A DNA stretch of 64,000 nt from Legionella_C dresdenensis (GCF_042649825.1 NZ_JBHSAB010000014.1:1-64000), one strand, 5' to 3'; counted from the stretch's first letter, positions 9,076 through 18,281 are shown. Numbers and translations are program-made. Notes: generated by a model from the letters alone, not told the origin.

Positions 9076-9696
9076 TCAGGCAGCTCGTAATTGTCTCTCA
9101 GCCTCAGTCAGGCTTGTTTGGAAAGAATCCCGCTTGAACAGCCGTTGCATATACGCATTCAGCGCTTTTGCCTTTGCCGGAATTTCAATCCCCAGTTGGG
9201 GCAAGCGCCACAATAAAGGAGCAAGCGCACAATCCAGCAGCGAAAACTCTTCGCTCAGAAAATAGGGTTTGTCTGCAAATACCGGCTCAAGGCTAATCAG
9301 GCTTTCCTGAAGATATTGGCGAGCCAGCTCAACATCATTACCGGCTTTAATTTGCAGCATTAATTCGTACCAGTCTTTTTCAATACGGTGCATCATCTTG
9401 CGGGCTTCAGCGCGTGCGACCGGATAAACAGGCAGTAAAGGCGGATGAGGGAAACGCTCATCAAGATATTCCATAATGATCCGCGCTTCGTAGAGAACCA
9501 GTTCGCGATCAATTAAGGTAGGTATGCTGCCATAAGGATTAATGGCCAACAGTTCATCGCTCGCTTCCCCTTGGCGGGCTGGCAGAATCTCAACATTGAC
9601 TCCTTTCTCCGCAAGCACTATACGAACCTGGTGACTATAAACATCATCGCTATCAGAATACAATGACATTATAGTTCGCTTCGCAACAATAGCCAT
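9076..9696 (-). CDS. sspA: stringent starvation protein A
   Basis: SspA is a glutathione S-transferase-fold protein that binds RNA polymerase and changes transcription in starvation and stationary phase. The N-terminal thioredoxin-like domain holds NPYGSIPTLIDRELVLYEA (~53-71) and the all-alpha C-terminal domain follows. The length is 206 residues, as in E. coli. It lies upstream of sspB and 172 bp downstream of petC. Confidence 0.95.
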   Translation of the reverse strand: MAIVAKRTIMSLYSDSDDVYSHQVRIVLAEKGVNVEILPARQGEASDELLAINPYGSIPTLIDRELVLYEARIIMEYLDERFPHPPLLPVYPVARAEARKMMHRIEKDWYELMLQIKAGNDVELARQYLQESLISLEPVFADKPYFLSEEFSLLDCALAPLLWRLPQLGIEIPAKAKALNAYMQRLFKRDSFQTSLTEAERQLRAA

Positions 9697-9838
9697 CAGC
9701 TACTCCTCATAATCGTTAAGCCACATACTAATCAGCATGCCAAAATGACGTAGTCTACCACAATTTTAATCCGGATTTCGTAATCAAAAAATATTTTTTT
9801 GTATCAAGCCAGGGGTACTGACCTAAGTTAAGGATACT

Positions 9839-9924
9839 GTCATTCCCGCGAAGGCGGGAATCCATCTCTCAAATTGGCGCTTTACCTTGTTTGATGGATG
9901 GATCCCCGCCTTCGCGGGGATGAC
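9839..9924. repeat. 86-bp double-hairpin repeat, copy 1
   Basis: Two GC-rich palindromes, CATTCCCGCGAAGGCGGGAA and its diverged mirror, bracket a ~32-bp spacer. The whole unit, spacer included, recurs inverted at 23015-23100 with the same length. The core resembles the dRS3-type repeats of Neisseria. This copy has landed in the 3' end of petC and supplies its last codons and stop. Confidence 0.88.
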
Positions 9925-10624
9925 AGAGACTGTTCTTCTGCCAGTATATTTTTTTCAATCCATAACACAAAATCAGGAAGAAACATAAAAACCCAAGCAC
10001 CCAGCCGCCCAGGCGATAACGTATCAATTGATCAGGCTCGCTGGTATAAACCAGAAAAGTCACCAAATCCTGTAAAGTGCGATCAAACGCCTCAGCTGAC
10101 ATCTTTTCCCTACTGCCCGGATCAATTAATGGTTGCAAAATATTGGGCATGGCCACATCGGGAATCAAGTGATTATTCGCCCCAAATGGCCGCGATTGAT
10201 CGCCATAAAAACTCTTCAAATAGGTATACAGCCAGGAAGCGCTTCTGACTCTGGCTATCAGTGATAAATCAGGCGGCGCCACGCCAAACCATTTTCTGGC
10301 CTCTGAAGCGGGCATGCTGATCTGGATGGGATCAGCAATTTTTGCGCTGGTGAAGATCAGGTTGTTAACCAGCAAATCGTCATCTACTTCACCAGTAAAG
10401 GTAGTCAGGCCCAAATCGCGAGCCATGCGATTATAACGCAAATAACGCAGCGAATGACAGCCAGAGCAATAATTCATAAAAAACTGCGCGCCGCGTTGTA
10501 ATGCCGCTTTATCATTGACATTGATTTTAACTGGCAATAGTGAAACCGAACCCGCACCAGAAGCACTAAGTATCGTACTGACAAAGGTCAGGATTAATGC
10601 AGTCAGCAATTGCCTTACCTTCAT
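9869..10624 (-). CDS. petC: cytochrome c1 of the bc1 complex
   Basis: This is the membrane-anchored c-type haem subunit that passes electrons from the Rieske protein to a soluble cytochrome c. A signal peptide covers ~1-24. The haem motif CSGCH lies in NYCSGCHSLRYLRYNRM (~52-68). The distal Met ligand is probably in the DVAMPNIL stretch. One C-terminal membrane helix (~208-225) anchors it. After KKIYWQK, where family members normally end, there is a foreign tail (CHPREGGDPSIKQGKAPI) read from the inserted repeat. Translation overlaps petB by 4 bp. Confidence 0.95.
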   Translation of the reverse strand: MKVRQLLTALILTFVSTILSASGAGSVSLLPVKINVNDKAALQRGAQFFMNYCSGCHSLRYLRYNRMARDLGLTTFTGEVDDDLLVNNLIFTSAKIADPIQISMPASEARKWFGVAPPDLSLIARVRSASWLYTYLKSFYGDQSRPFGANNHLIPDVAMPNILQPLIDPGSREKMSAEAFDRTLQDLVTFLVYTSEPDQLIRYRLGGWVLGFLCFFLILCYGLKKIYWQKNSLCHPREGGDPSIKQGKAPI

Positions 10625-11832
10625 CGTGTTATCCTTGCCGGTACGATTTTATGCGCTTCAATCCGGCTATAGACGGGCATAAGTAAAAAATAACCGAAGT
10701 AACCAAAAGTACAGAATTGTGCGATTATCAATCTGGCAGGCGTCATGGCGACTGTGCCCAGATATCCCAGAACCATGAAGCAGATGATCATCACTGCCAG
10801 GGCAATTTTAGACAAATTTCCTTTATAACGAATGGATTTTACCGGACTGCGGTCAAACCACGGCAATAGCAGCAAAATTACGATTGCAGCGCCCATGGTT
10901 GTGATACCAGAAAATTTGCCTGGTATAGCCCGCAACATGCTGTAAAAAGGCGCCATATACCATACTGGCTTGATTAAATCAGGGGTTACCATGGGATTTG
11001 CCGGAATAAAATTGGCATGTTCCAGAAAATAACCGTTCATTTCGGGAGCGAAAAAAACTACAGCAAAAAACGCGATTAGAAATACAGCCAGGCCGACCAG
11101 ATCCTTGACTGTATAATAAGGATGAAAAGGAATGCCATCGAGCGGTTTGCCGTTACTGTCAAGCTGATTATTAATCTCAATGCCTTCAGGATTATTAGAG
11201 CCGACTTTCCGTAAAGCGACAATATGTAAAAAAACCAGAATCATAATCAGAATGGGGATACCAATCACATGCAAGGCAAAAAAGCGCTGCAAGGTTGGAT
11301 TGCCGACGTTATAGTCGCCTCGAACCCAGGCGACAAGCGTGTCGCCAACCACAGGAATTGCGCTGAATAAGGATGTGATAACCTGAGCGCCCCAGTAAGA
11401 CATTTGCCCCCAAGGCAACAGATAGCCGCAAAACGCCTCCGCAATCAGTAAAATAAAGAGCGCCATCCCTAACAACCAGACCAGTTCCCTGGGCTTTTGG
11501 TAAGAGCCATATAGCAGGCCACGGAACATATGGAGATAAATCACAATAAAAAATGCCGAGGCGCCCGTTGAATGCATATAACGAAACAGCCAGCCATAAT
11601 TGACATCACGCATGATGTATTCAACCGATGAAAACGCCTCTTTGGTAGACGGGGTATAAAACATGGTCAACCATAGCCCGGTAATCAGCTGGTTGAACAG
11701 GACAAACATGGCGAATGCTCCAAACAGATATAAAAAATTCAGGTTTTTTGGAACGTAATATTCGCTAAAATGATTCTTCCAGGTACTGATTAATGGAAAA
11801 CGCTGATCCAGCCATTTTATCAAAGTCCTCAT
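10621..11832 (-). CDS. petB: cytochrome b of the bc1 complex
   Basis: Cytochrome b carries the two b haems and the quinol oxidation and reduction sites of the bc1 complex. The protein has 403 residues and about eight membrane helices. The haem-ligand His residues are in RYMHSTGASAFFIVIYLHM (helix B) and FFALHVIGIPILIMILVFLH (helix D). The Qo-site motif, normally PEWY, reads PVWY here (LIKPVWYMAPFYSMLRAIP). It overlaps petA and petC by 4 bp each. Confidence 0.97.
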   Translation of the reverse strand: MRTLIKWLDQRFPLISTWKNHFSEYYVPKNLNFLYLFGAFAMFVLFNQLITGLWLTMFYTPSTKEAFSSVEYIMRDVNYGWLFRYMHSTGASAFFIVIYLHMFRGLLYGSYQKPRELVWLLGMALFILLIAEAFCGYLLPWGQMSYWGAQVITSLFSAIPVVGDTLVAWVRGDYNVGNPTLQRFFALHVIGIPILIMILVFLHIVALRKVGSNNPEGIEINNQLDSNGKPLDGIPFHPYYTVKDLVGLAVFLIAFFAVVFFAPEMNGYFLEHANFIPANPMVTPDLIKPVWYMAPFYSMLRAIPGKFSGITTMGAAIVILLLLPWFDRSPVKSIRYKGNLSKIALAVMIICFMVLGYLGTVAMTPARLIIAQFCTFGYFGYFLLMPVYSRIEAHKIVPARITR

Positions 11833-12458
11833 ACTGCTTGTCCTTGTTGATTCTGGCCGATAACGATTACTTTTTCGCTGACAAAATGGTAAGGCGGCAC
11901 TTCGAGATTAATTGGAGCCGGTACGCCTTTAAATACTCGCCCAGCCAGATCAAAGGTGGAGCCATGGCAAGGGCAGTAAAAACCGCCAGGCCAGTGCGGG
12001 CCGATTTCATTGACTTTTGGGGTGTATTTGGGCGAACAGCCAAGATGGGTGCATATACCGACTAATACCAGATATTCCGGGTTAATCGAACGATATTGGT
12101 TGCGGGCATATTCTGGCTGCTGCGCAACTAACGACTCCGGATCACGCAATTGCTCTTCACTGCTCTTCAGTTGCAGCAACATTTCCGGGGTACGGCGAAT
12201 TATCCATACCGGTTTGCCTCGCCATTCTACCGTTACTTGCTGGCCAGGTTCGATATTAGTTAAATCCACTTCAACCGGCGCGCCTGCGGCCTGTGCTTTC
12301 GCACTGGGTAACCAGGAGGAAACAAAAGGCGTTAAGGCACAGGCAATTCCGACGCCCGCCGCAATGGTGGTCGAAGCCAGTAAAAACTTCCGCCTTTGCT
12401 CATCAATGGGATCATCAGATAATGGTTCCGGAGAGTTATTCTCAAGTTTATCGGTCAC
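11829..12458 (-). CDS. petA: Rieske iron-sulfur subunit of the bc1 complex
   Basis: The Rieske protein takes the first electron from quinol and swings to cytochrome c1. A twin-arginine signal is seen (RRKFLLAS, ~22-29), followed by one hydrophobic anchor. The cluster-binding boxes are CTHLGC and CPCHGS, with the conserved GRVFKGVPAP after them. It is the first gene of petABC. The ~255 bp upstream hold a 27-bp repeat and a hairpin but no gene. Confidence 0.97.
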   Translation of the reverse strand: MTDKLENNSPEPLSDDPIDEQRRKFLLASTTIAAGVGIACALTPFVSSWLPSAKAQAAGAPVEVDLTNIEPGQQVTVEWRGKPVWIIRRTPEMLLQLKSSEEQLRDPESLVAQQPEYARNQYRSINPEYLVLVGICTHLGCSPKYTPKVNEIGPHWPGGFYCPCHGSTFDLAGRVFKGVPAPINLEVPPYHFVSEKVIVIGQNQQGQAV

Positions 12459-12600
12459 AATAATTTACTCGGCATAAAAACTGATTATAAACTTACTCAA
12501 GCTTCACTTCACCAGATTCAGTGAAAAAATTAAATGTGGTTTTGTAATACCTGGTAAATACTAAGTGGGGTCAAACAACCTACTCGCTTTGCAAACGTAG

Positions 12601-12627
12601 CCTTGATGCAGCGAAGCGTAATCAAGG
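12601..12627. repeat. 27-bp palindromic interspersed repeat, copy b
   Basis: This copy is identical in layout to the one at 93-119 but inverted. It lies in the gene-free stretch between petA and rpsI. Confidence 0.8.
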
Positions 12628-12676
12628 TTTTCATATGCCGATTCGTAGACTGGTATTAGACAACTAAAATTAGATA

Positions 12677-12700
12677 ATGTTGGGTCGGGCGACCCAACAT
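12677..12700 (-). terminator. terminator-like hairpin after rpsI
   Basis: A 10-11-bp stem (ATGTTGGGTCG and its complement) lies 14 bp after the rpsI stop and is followed on the minus strand by an AT-rich stretch ending in TTTT. It probably ends the rplM-rpsI transcript. It belongs to the same hairpin family as 1561-1579. Confidence 0.6.
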
Positions 12701-12713
12701 ATAATAGAACAGA

Positions 12714-13145
12714 TTAACGTTTTGAGTACTGAGTAGCGCGACGTGCTTTGTGCAGACCGACTTTCTTTCTTTCAACACGACGTGAGTCACGAGTCAGCAG
12801 ACCGCGTGCACGTAATTTTCTGCGGAAAGAATCAGCAGCTGGTTCAGCATCTTCTGCCAAATCATGCTCATCATATTCAACCAGTGCGCGTGCGATACCT
12901 AAACGTACAGCACCAGCCTGGCCAGAAATACCACCACCAGTAACAGTAACGTAAATATCAAATTTACCAACCATATCAACCGTTTCGAGAGGCTGACGCA
13001 CAATCATGCACGATGTTTCACGGCCGAAGTATTCTGCCAATCCACGGTTGTTAACTTTAATTTCGCCTTTGCCAGGGCGCATAAACACACGGGCAGATGA
13101 GCTTTTTCTGCGGCCAGTGCCATAGTATTGCTGTATTTCAGCCAT
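12714..13145 (-). CDS. rpsI: 30S ribosomal protein S9 (uS9)
   Basis: The N-terminus (YYGTGRRKSSSARVF) and the C-terminal tail ending in SKR, which reaches the P-site tRNA, are both typical. At 143 residues it is longer than the ~130 of E. coli. Comparison with the E. coli sequence from memory shows about 12 extra, mostly acidic residues (HDLAEDAEPAADSF) after ALVEYDE. It follows rplM by 5 bp, the usual pair. Confidence 0.97.
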   Translation of the reverse strand: MAEIQQYYGTGRRKSSSARVFMRPGKGEIKVNNRGLAEYFGRETSCMIVRQPLETVDMVGKFDIYVTVTGGGISGQAGAVRLGIARALVEYDEHDLAEDAEPAADSFRRKLRARGLLTRDSRRVERKKVGLHKARRATQYSKR

Positions 13146-13150
13146 AATAC

Positions 13151-13585
13151 TTATTCCTCAATCTCAAGTTGCTTGGGTTGCTGTGCTGCATGTGGATGCT
13201 CGCTGCCAGTGTAAATTTTCAGCTTGCGATACATCTCTCTACCCAATGGATTTTTGGGGAGCATGCCTTTCACTGCCAACTCAATGATACGTGCAGGGTG
13301 CTTTTTCTGTAATTTCTCAAAAGAAACAGATTTGATCCCGCCAGGGAAACCAGAGTGACTGTGATACATCTTCGCTTTGGTTTTACGACCAGTAACAGTT
13401 ACTTTCTCCGCGTTGATAACAACGATGTAATCACCGGTATCCACGTGCGGGGTATATTCCGCTTTATGCTTGCCGCGTAAACGTCGGGCAATTTCAGTAG
13501 CAAGTCGACCTAACACTTTGTCGCTAGCATCAACTATGTACCAGTCACGTTTAACTTCGTGAGCTTTGGCGCTAAATGTTTTCAT
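13151..13585 (-). CDS. rplM: 50S ribosomal protein L13 (uL13)
   Basis: L13 is an early-assembly protein of the large subunit. The 144 residues include the family stretches KVLGRLATEIARRLRGKHK and the motif GMLPKNPLGR. It is the first gene of rplM-rpsI. The 137 bp upstream hold no gene and should contain the promoter. Confidence 0.97.
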   Translation of the reverse strand: MKTFSAKAHEVKRDWYIVDASDKVLGRLATEIARRLRGKHKAEYTPHVDTGDYIVVINAEKVTVTGRKTKAKMYHSHSGFPGGIKSVSFEKLQKKHPARIIELAVKGMLPKNPLGREMYRKLKIYTGSEHPHAAQQPKQLEIEE

Positions 13586-13722
13586 TAATTAACTCCGTAC
13601 CGCCTCTTAAAATTTGGTAATCTTCAATCTTGGACGGGCGATTTTAACCAAAACTGCGACAACCTACAAGTAAATTGCAATAAAACTTGCAGGGAAATTT
13701 ATAATTTACTGAAAATTAACAT

Positions 13723-14040
13723 TTAATTTTCCAACAGTAAATGCTTAACAAGCTGATTATTAATCAAATGACTGGTTATAATTTCATCAATATCAGTGGT
13801 TGAAGAATAGGTGTACCAGATTTGCTCCGGGTAAATTACTATACATGGCCCCAAACTGCAACGCCCAAGACAACCTGATTTGCTAATTCTGATTTTTCCC
13901 GGCCCATGCATATCGAGCTCAAGCAGCCTGGTTTTCAGATAATCAAAGTATTCTGTACCGCCTGAATTGGCGCAACAGGTTTTGCCGGGCGCTTTCTGAT
14001 TGGTACAGAGAAAGATGTGTTTTTGGTAATGCTGATTCAA
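13723..14040 (-). CDS. thioredoxin-like [2Fe-2S] ferredoxin
   Basis: The 105-residue protein has four cysteines in the pattern of thioredoxin-fold [2Fe-2S] ferredoxins: FLCTNQK...TCC near the N-terminus, then SGCLGRCSLGPCIVIYPE. These small proteins resemble the NuoE C-terminal fold; the partner is unknown. It stands alone between rplM and ihfA. Confidence 0.88.
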   Translation of the reverse strand: MNQHYQKHIFLCTNQKAPGKTCCANSGGTEYFDYLKTRLLELDMHGPGKIRISKSGCLGRCSLGPCIVIYPEQIWYTYSSTTDIDEIITSHLINNQLVKHLLLEN

Positions 14041-14091
14041 CGACTCGATTTCCTGTGTAAATTTTTATTATATTTTATCGCCCTCTCCCCA

Positions 14092-14116
14092 ACCCTCTCC
14101 CGATACGGGAGAGGGT
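14092..14116. repeat. CCCTCTCC hairpin repeat
   Basis: CCCTCTCCC and GGGAGAGGG form a strong stem with a 5-bp loop, preceded by CCCTCTCCCCAA. The same family occurs at 23125-23141. It lies downstream of ihfA and may also end its transcript. Confidence 0.7.
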
Positions 14117-14149
14117 GCTTTCAAAGAGAGCTTTCAAATTACCAACCTG

Positions 14150-14440
14150 CTATTTTTTATCTTCAATCCGGGTTTTTAATTTTAAACCTGGCTTGAAGGT
14201 CACTACTCTTCGCGCTACTACCGGAATTTCTTCGCCGGTCTTGGGGTTACGTCCAGGACGCTGGCCCTTGTCGCGTAAAGTAAAATTACCAAAACCTGAC
14301 AGTTTGACGTTTTCGCCATTTTCAAGGGCGTAACGGATGGCCTCAAAAAACTGCTCAACCATTTCCTTTGAATCAGCTTTTCCGATACCCAACTCTGCAA
14401 ACAGACTTTCAGCAATCATAGCTTTACTCAGTGCATTCAC
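14150..14440 (-). CDS. ihfA: integration host factor subunit alpha
   Basis: IHF alpha pairs with IHF beta to bend DNA sharply at specific sites. The conserved arm is visible as KLSGFGNFTLRDKGQRPGRNPKTG (written here as the family signature, residues ~45-68), with the Pro that intercalates in the minor groove, then the C-terminal VVTFKPGLKLK. The 96-residue length is normal. It starts 2 bp after the pheT stop, the conserved pheST-ihfA order. Confidence 0.96.
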   Translation of the reverse strand: MNALSKAMIAESLFAELGIGKADSKEMVEQFFEAIRYALENGENVKLSGFGNFTLRDKGQRPGRNPKTGEEIPVVARRVVTFKPGLKLKTRIEDKK

Positions 14441-14442
14441 GA

Positions 14443-16818
14443 TTATTCCCTCAATGTTATGGAAAACTGTTCTTCCAGTACTTTGATTATAGCACTAATT
14501 ACGTCATTGATCTCATTGTCAATTAATGTGCGTCTGGCATCTTGTAAAGTAAGCGCCACCGCCAGGCTTTTCCTGCCATCAGGAATATTAACGCCGGTAT
14601 AAACATCGAATACTTCAAACGATTTCAACCACTCCGGCACCACAACAGAACGAACCGCTTGCTCAATTTGGGCAAAACTGACAGTATTGTCAACCAGGAA
14701 AGACAAATCACGCCTGATTTGCGGGAAGCGGGAGATTGGTTGATAACGCAGATTTGGCTGTTCAAGCAGGCTCTTCATACGCAGCTCAAAAAGCACAACC
14801 TCATCCGTTAAATCCAGCATCTCCGCAATGCGGGGATGCAGCACGCCGCACCAACCGGCAAATTGGCCAGCAACCAGAATCTGTGCCGATTTTCCAGGGT
14901 GCAGCGCAGGATGAGACTGGCTGACAAATTCAACCTGCTCCAGTTTCAAGGCATGGAAAAGCGCTTGTAAATCACCTTTGGCATCGTAAAAATCGTACTT
15001 ACGGGTATTTTCATTCCAGCTTAACCCATTACATTCACCAGCCAGCAAACCAGCTATCGCAGGATGCTCCACCAGTTGACCCTGCTGCATCTCAAACACT
15101 ACACCGTTTTCAAAAAAGCGGATTGCGGTCTGTTGCCGATGAATATTGTGAATCATCGAGGCAATTAATCCGGGCCACATACCGGTTCGCATTTGTGATA
15201 ACTCTGACGAAATCGGATTTAATAATGTCAATGCGTCACTGTCTGGATAAAGCGCCTGTTGTAATTGCGGATCCACAAAACTATAACTGATCGTTTCATG
15301 ATAAGCACGTGCGGTAAAAAATTGATTAAGGCGCATTGCCAGCTGTTCAACCGGGTTAATAACGCCCGCTTGCAGTTGGGTGATCATGATATCACCAGGA
15401 ATTTTGTCATAGCCGAACAGTCGAATGATTTCTTCAATTAAATCGACATCGAGACGGATATCAAAACGATGGCTGGGTACTTGTACCTGCCAGATGGGCG
15501 CAGATGCATCCACAGTCATTCCCAGGCCGCTCAACATGGTGATCATGACATCGGAAGTAATTTCCAGTCCGGTCAGTTGCCTGACTTTCTCCGGTTTAAA
15601 TGAAACAACTGTTTTTTCAGGCATATGTTCAACTGCAGTGGCGGTTGTAACAGGACCAGCCTGCCCCCCTGCTATCTGCAGAATCAATTCTGCCGCCCGC
15701 TCAATTGCCTTGACAGCCAGTTCAGAATCAACGCCGCGCTCAAAACGCTGGGATGAATCAGTAAATAAGCCATAACTGCGCGCGACACCAGCTATTGCAG
15801 GCGGCGCAAAATAGGCGCTTTCAAGGAATATAGTTGTTGTTTTCTCAGTAACTGCACTTGCCAATCCACCCATAACACCAGCAAGAGCAAGCGGTTGGTT
15901 ATCATCCGCAATGACCAATACGTTTTCTTTCAAGGTTATTGTCTGACCGTCCAGCAACTCAAGTTCTTCATTATTACCGCCGTAACGGACGGTGATTCCC
16001 CCCTGAAGAGTATCAAAATCAAACGCATGCAAAGGCTGGCCAAGCTCGAGCATGACATAATTGGTAATATCAACAATGGCATTAATTGAACGAACACCCG
16101 AACGACGTAAACGCTCCCGCATCCATAACGGTGTTACACCCTGGGGATTAACCTGGCGGATTATCCGACCGCAATATTGTGGACACGCCTCAACAGCCTG
16201 AACTGTGACTGTTTTTTTATCATCGATTACCGGTGAAATAGCATTAATGGCTGTTGCAGTAAGCGGCGTATGAGTTAATGCTGAAATTTCACGCGCGATA
16301 CCGAGCACGCTTAAACAGTCAGCGCGGTTAGGCGTAAGATCAACATCGAACACATTATCATCTAACAGCAAGTACTGGCGCAGCTCCATACCAACTGGCG
16401 CATCTTCATCAAGCTCCAGGATACCCTCTGAGCTGTCCGTTAAACCAAGCTCAGTCGCCGAACACAACATCCCCTGAGATAATTCACCACGTAACCGGGC
16501 TTCTTTGATTTCCAGTCCACCGGGCAACTGGGCTCCGATTTTGGCTAAAGCCACTTTAAGGCCGGCACGAACATTGGAAGCGCCGCATACAACCTGTAAA
16601 CGTTCGCTACCAGTATTGACTTCACACACGGTTAATTTATCTGCTTGCGGATGAGCGCTGGTTGCAGTAACTTCAGCGACAATTACCTGCTCAAAAGGCC
16701 CGGCAACCGGACTTACCGAGTCAACCTCAAGCCCAGCCATAGTCAGTAAATCAGCCAACTGTTGTCCTGCAAGCGCAGGATTTACCCATTCCCTCAACCA
16801 ATTTTCACTTACTTTCAT
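14443..16818 (-). CDS. pheT: phenylalanyl-tRNA synthetase beta subunit
   Basis: Beta subunit of the (alpha-beta)2 enzyme. An N-terminal tRNA-binding domain (~40-148) is followed by the editing B3/B4 domain, the B5 domain (~400-475) and a C-terminal ferredoxin-fold anticodon-binding domain (~700-791, SRFPQIRRDLSFLVD). At 791 residues it is full length. The start lies 25 bp after pheS. Confidence 0.97.
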   Translation of the reverse strand: MKVSENWLREWVNPALAGQQLADLLTMAGLEVDSVSPVAGPFEQVIVAEVTATSAHPQADKLTVCEVNTGSERLQVVCGASNVRAGLKVALAKIGAQLPGGLEIKEARLRGELSQGMLCSATELGLTDSSEGILELDEDAPVGMELRQYLLLDDNVFDVDLTPNRADCLSVLGIAREISALTHTPLTATAINAISPVIDDKKTVTVQAVEACPQYCGRIIRQVNPQGVTPLWMRERLRRSGVRSINAIVDITNYVMLELGQPLHAFDFDTLQGGITVRYGGNNEELELLDGQTITLKENVLVIADDNQPLALAGVMGGLASAVTEKTTTIFLESAYFAPPAIAGVARSYGLFTDSSQRFERGVDSELAVKAIERAAELILQIAGGQAGPVTTATAVEHMPEKTVVSFKPEKVRQLTGLEITSDVMITMLSGLGMTVDASAPIWQVQVPSHRFDIRLDVDLIEEIIRLFGYDKIPGDIMITQLQAGVINPVEQLAMRLNQFFTARAYHETISYSFVDPQLQQALYPDSDALTLLNPISSELSQMRTGMWPGLIASMIHNIHRQQTAIRFFENGVVFEMQQGQLVEHPAIAGLLAGECNGLSWNENTRKYDFYDAKGDLQALFHALKLEQVEFVSQSHPALHPGKSAQILVAGQFAGWCGVLHPRIAEMLDLTDEVVLFELRMKSLLEQPNLRYQPISRFPQIRRDLSFLVDNTVSFAQIEQAVRSVVVPEWLKSFEVFDVYTGVNIPDGRKSLAVALTLQDARRTLIDNEINDVISAIIKVLEEQFSITLRE

Positions 16819-16843
16819 TGTTAATACCGCCCCGTCAACCGCA

Positions 16844-17857
16844 CTAAAATTGTTTTAAAAATGTCAGATCATTCTCAAACATCATGCGTAAATCATCGAT
16901 GCCGAAATAGAGCATTGCCAAACGATCCATTCCCATACCAAAAGCCCAGCCCTGATAATCATCCGGAGAAATATTCACTGCTTTCAATACATTTGGGTGT
17001 ACCATTCCACAACCTAAGACTTCCAGCCAACCGGTAAATTTACACGAACGGCATCCTTGACCAGAACATTGGGTGCACTCGATATCCACCTCTGCAGAAG
17101 GTTCAGTAAAGGGGAAATAGGATGGTCGAAAACGCAATGCCAACTGGCGGCCGAAGAATGCCGCAAAGAAATCACTGAGCAAACCACGCAGATTGGTCAG
17201 AGTCGCCTCGCGATCAATCATCAGTCCTTCAACCTGATGGAACATAGGCGTATGGGTCAAATCAGAGTCGCAGCGGTATACCCGGCCCGGTGCAATAAGG
17301 CGTAATGGCGGCTCTTTCTGCTCCATTGTCCTTACCTGTACAGGTGAGGTGTGTGTACGTAACAGACGTCCGTCACCGAAATAAAAGGTATCATGCATGG
17401 CACGTGCAGGATGATGCCCTGGGATATTTAATGCTTCAAAATTATAAAATTCTGTTTCAACTTCCGGACCGTCAACAATATCAAACCCCAGTCGATTGAA
17501 ATAATTACAAATAAATTGTTTAACCTGTGTAACAGGATGGCTTGAACCATGTTTGACTTTACGGCCAGGCAAAGTTACATCAATACGTTCAGCAGCAAGT
17601 TTTTCCTGCAGCTTCAATTCTTTAAGTTCATGCATTTTTTCTTCAATCAAGGCGCTAATTTCGCGTTTTGCCTGATTAATAAACTGACCGACTTTAGGTT
17701 TTTCTTCGGCGCTCAACTGGGCAAGGTTTTTCATAATTTCAGTTAAATGACCTTTTTTACCCAGGTATTCGACACGAACGGCCTCAAGCGTATTGACATC
17801 TTGTGCGTCTTTAATGGCAGTTGCAGCCTGCTGCTGCAGTGTGATGATATCTTGCAT
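16844..17857 (-). CDS. pheS: phenylalanyl-tRNA synthetase alpha subunit
   Basis: Catalytic subunit that attaches Phe to tRNA-Phe. Class II motif 2 is visible (HTSPVQVRTMEQ then RVYRCDSDLTHTPMFHQVEG), and motif 3 near GWAFGMGMDRLAML. The frame is open further upstream (to 18019), but that part would overlap rplT. The start at MQDIITLQQQA gives the family N-terminus (337 residues). An intrinsic terminator lies just before it, so its expression may be attenuated. Confidence 0.97.
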   Translation of the reverse strand: MQDIITLQQQAATAIKDAQDVNTLEAVRVEYLGKKGHLTEIMKNLAQLSAEEKPKVGQFINQAKREISALIEEKMHELKELKLQEKLAAERIDVTLPGRKVKHGSSHPVTQVKQFICNYFNRLGFDIVDGPEVETEFYNFEALNIPGHHPARAMHDTFYFGDGRLLRTHTSPVQVRTMEQKEPPLRLIAPGRVYRCDSDLTHTPMFHQVEGLMIDREATLTNLRGLLSDFFAAFFGRQLALRFRPSYFPFTEPSAEVDIECTQCSGQGCRSCKFTGWLEVLGCGMVHPNVLKAVNISPDDYQGWAFGMGMDRLAMLYFGIDDLRMMFENDLTFLKQF

Positions 17858-17873
17858 GATTTCTGGTCCAAAC

Positions 17874-17899
17874 GTAAAAAAGGAGGCAAATGCCTCCTT
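17874..17899 (-). terminator. intrinsic terminator between rplT and pheS
   Basis: AAGGAGGCA and TGCCTCCTT form a 9-bp stem with a 2-bp loop, followed on the minus strand by a run of six T. It sits between rplT (stop 22 bp away) and the pheS start, so it either ends the infC-rpmI-rplT transcript or acts as an attenuator of pheST. Confidence 0.85.
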
Positions 17900-17921
17900 G
17901 TTAATCAGCGCGATAATTGAA

Positions 17922-18281
17922 TCAGGAAGCCAAGGCAGCTTTAGCCTGTTCAGCAATTGCAGCAAATGCAACTTTATCGTGCACAGCCATATCAGCCAAT
18001 ACTTTTCTATCAAGCTCAATTGACGCCTTTTTCAGACCATCAATCAGACGGCTGTATGACAAACCGCACTCACGGGCCTGCGCGTTGATACGAGTAATCC
18101 AAAGCGCGCGGAATTGACGTTTTTTCTGACGGCGATCACGGTATGCATATTGACCGGCTTTAATTACCGCTTGTTTGGCAACACGGTAGGTACGGCTACG
18201 GGCACCATAATAACCTTTGGCTTGATCTAAAATTTTCTTATGACGTGCTTTAGCCGTCACACCACGTTTAACTCTTGGCAT
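17922..18281 (-). CDS. rplT: 50S ribosomal protein L20 (bL20)
   Basis: L20 binds 23S rRNA early in assembly and represses its own operon in E. coli. The sequence MPRVKRGVTAKARHKKIL is the family N-terminus, and 119 residues is the usual length. It is 14 bp downstream of rpmI. Confidence 0.97.
   Translation of the reverse strand: MPRVKRGVTAKARHKKILDQAKGYYGARSRTYRVAKQAVIKAGQYAYRDRRQKKRQFRALWITRINAQARECGLSYSRLIDGLKKASIELDRKVLADMAVHDKVAFAAIAEQAKAALAS

Noticed and set aside
17858..18019. Longer N-terminus for PheS
   Set aside because: It would overlap rplT and read through a terminator; the conserved protein begins at 17857.
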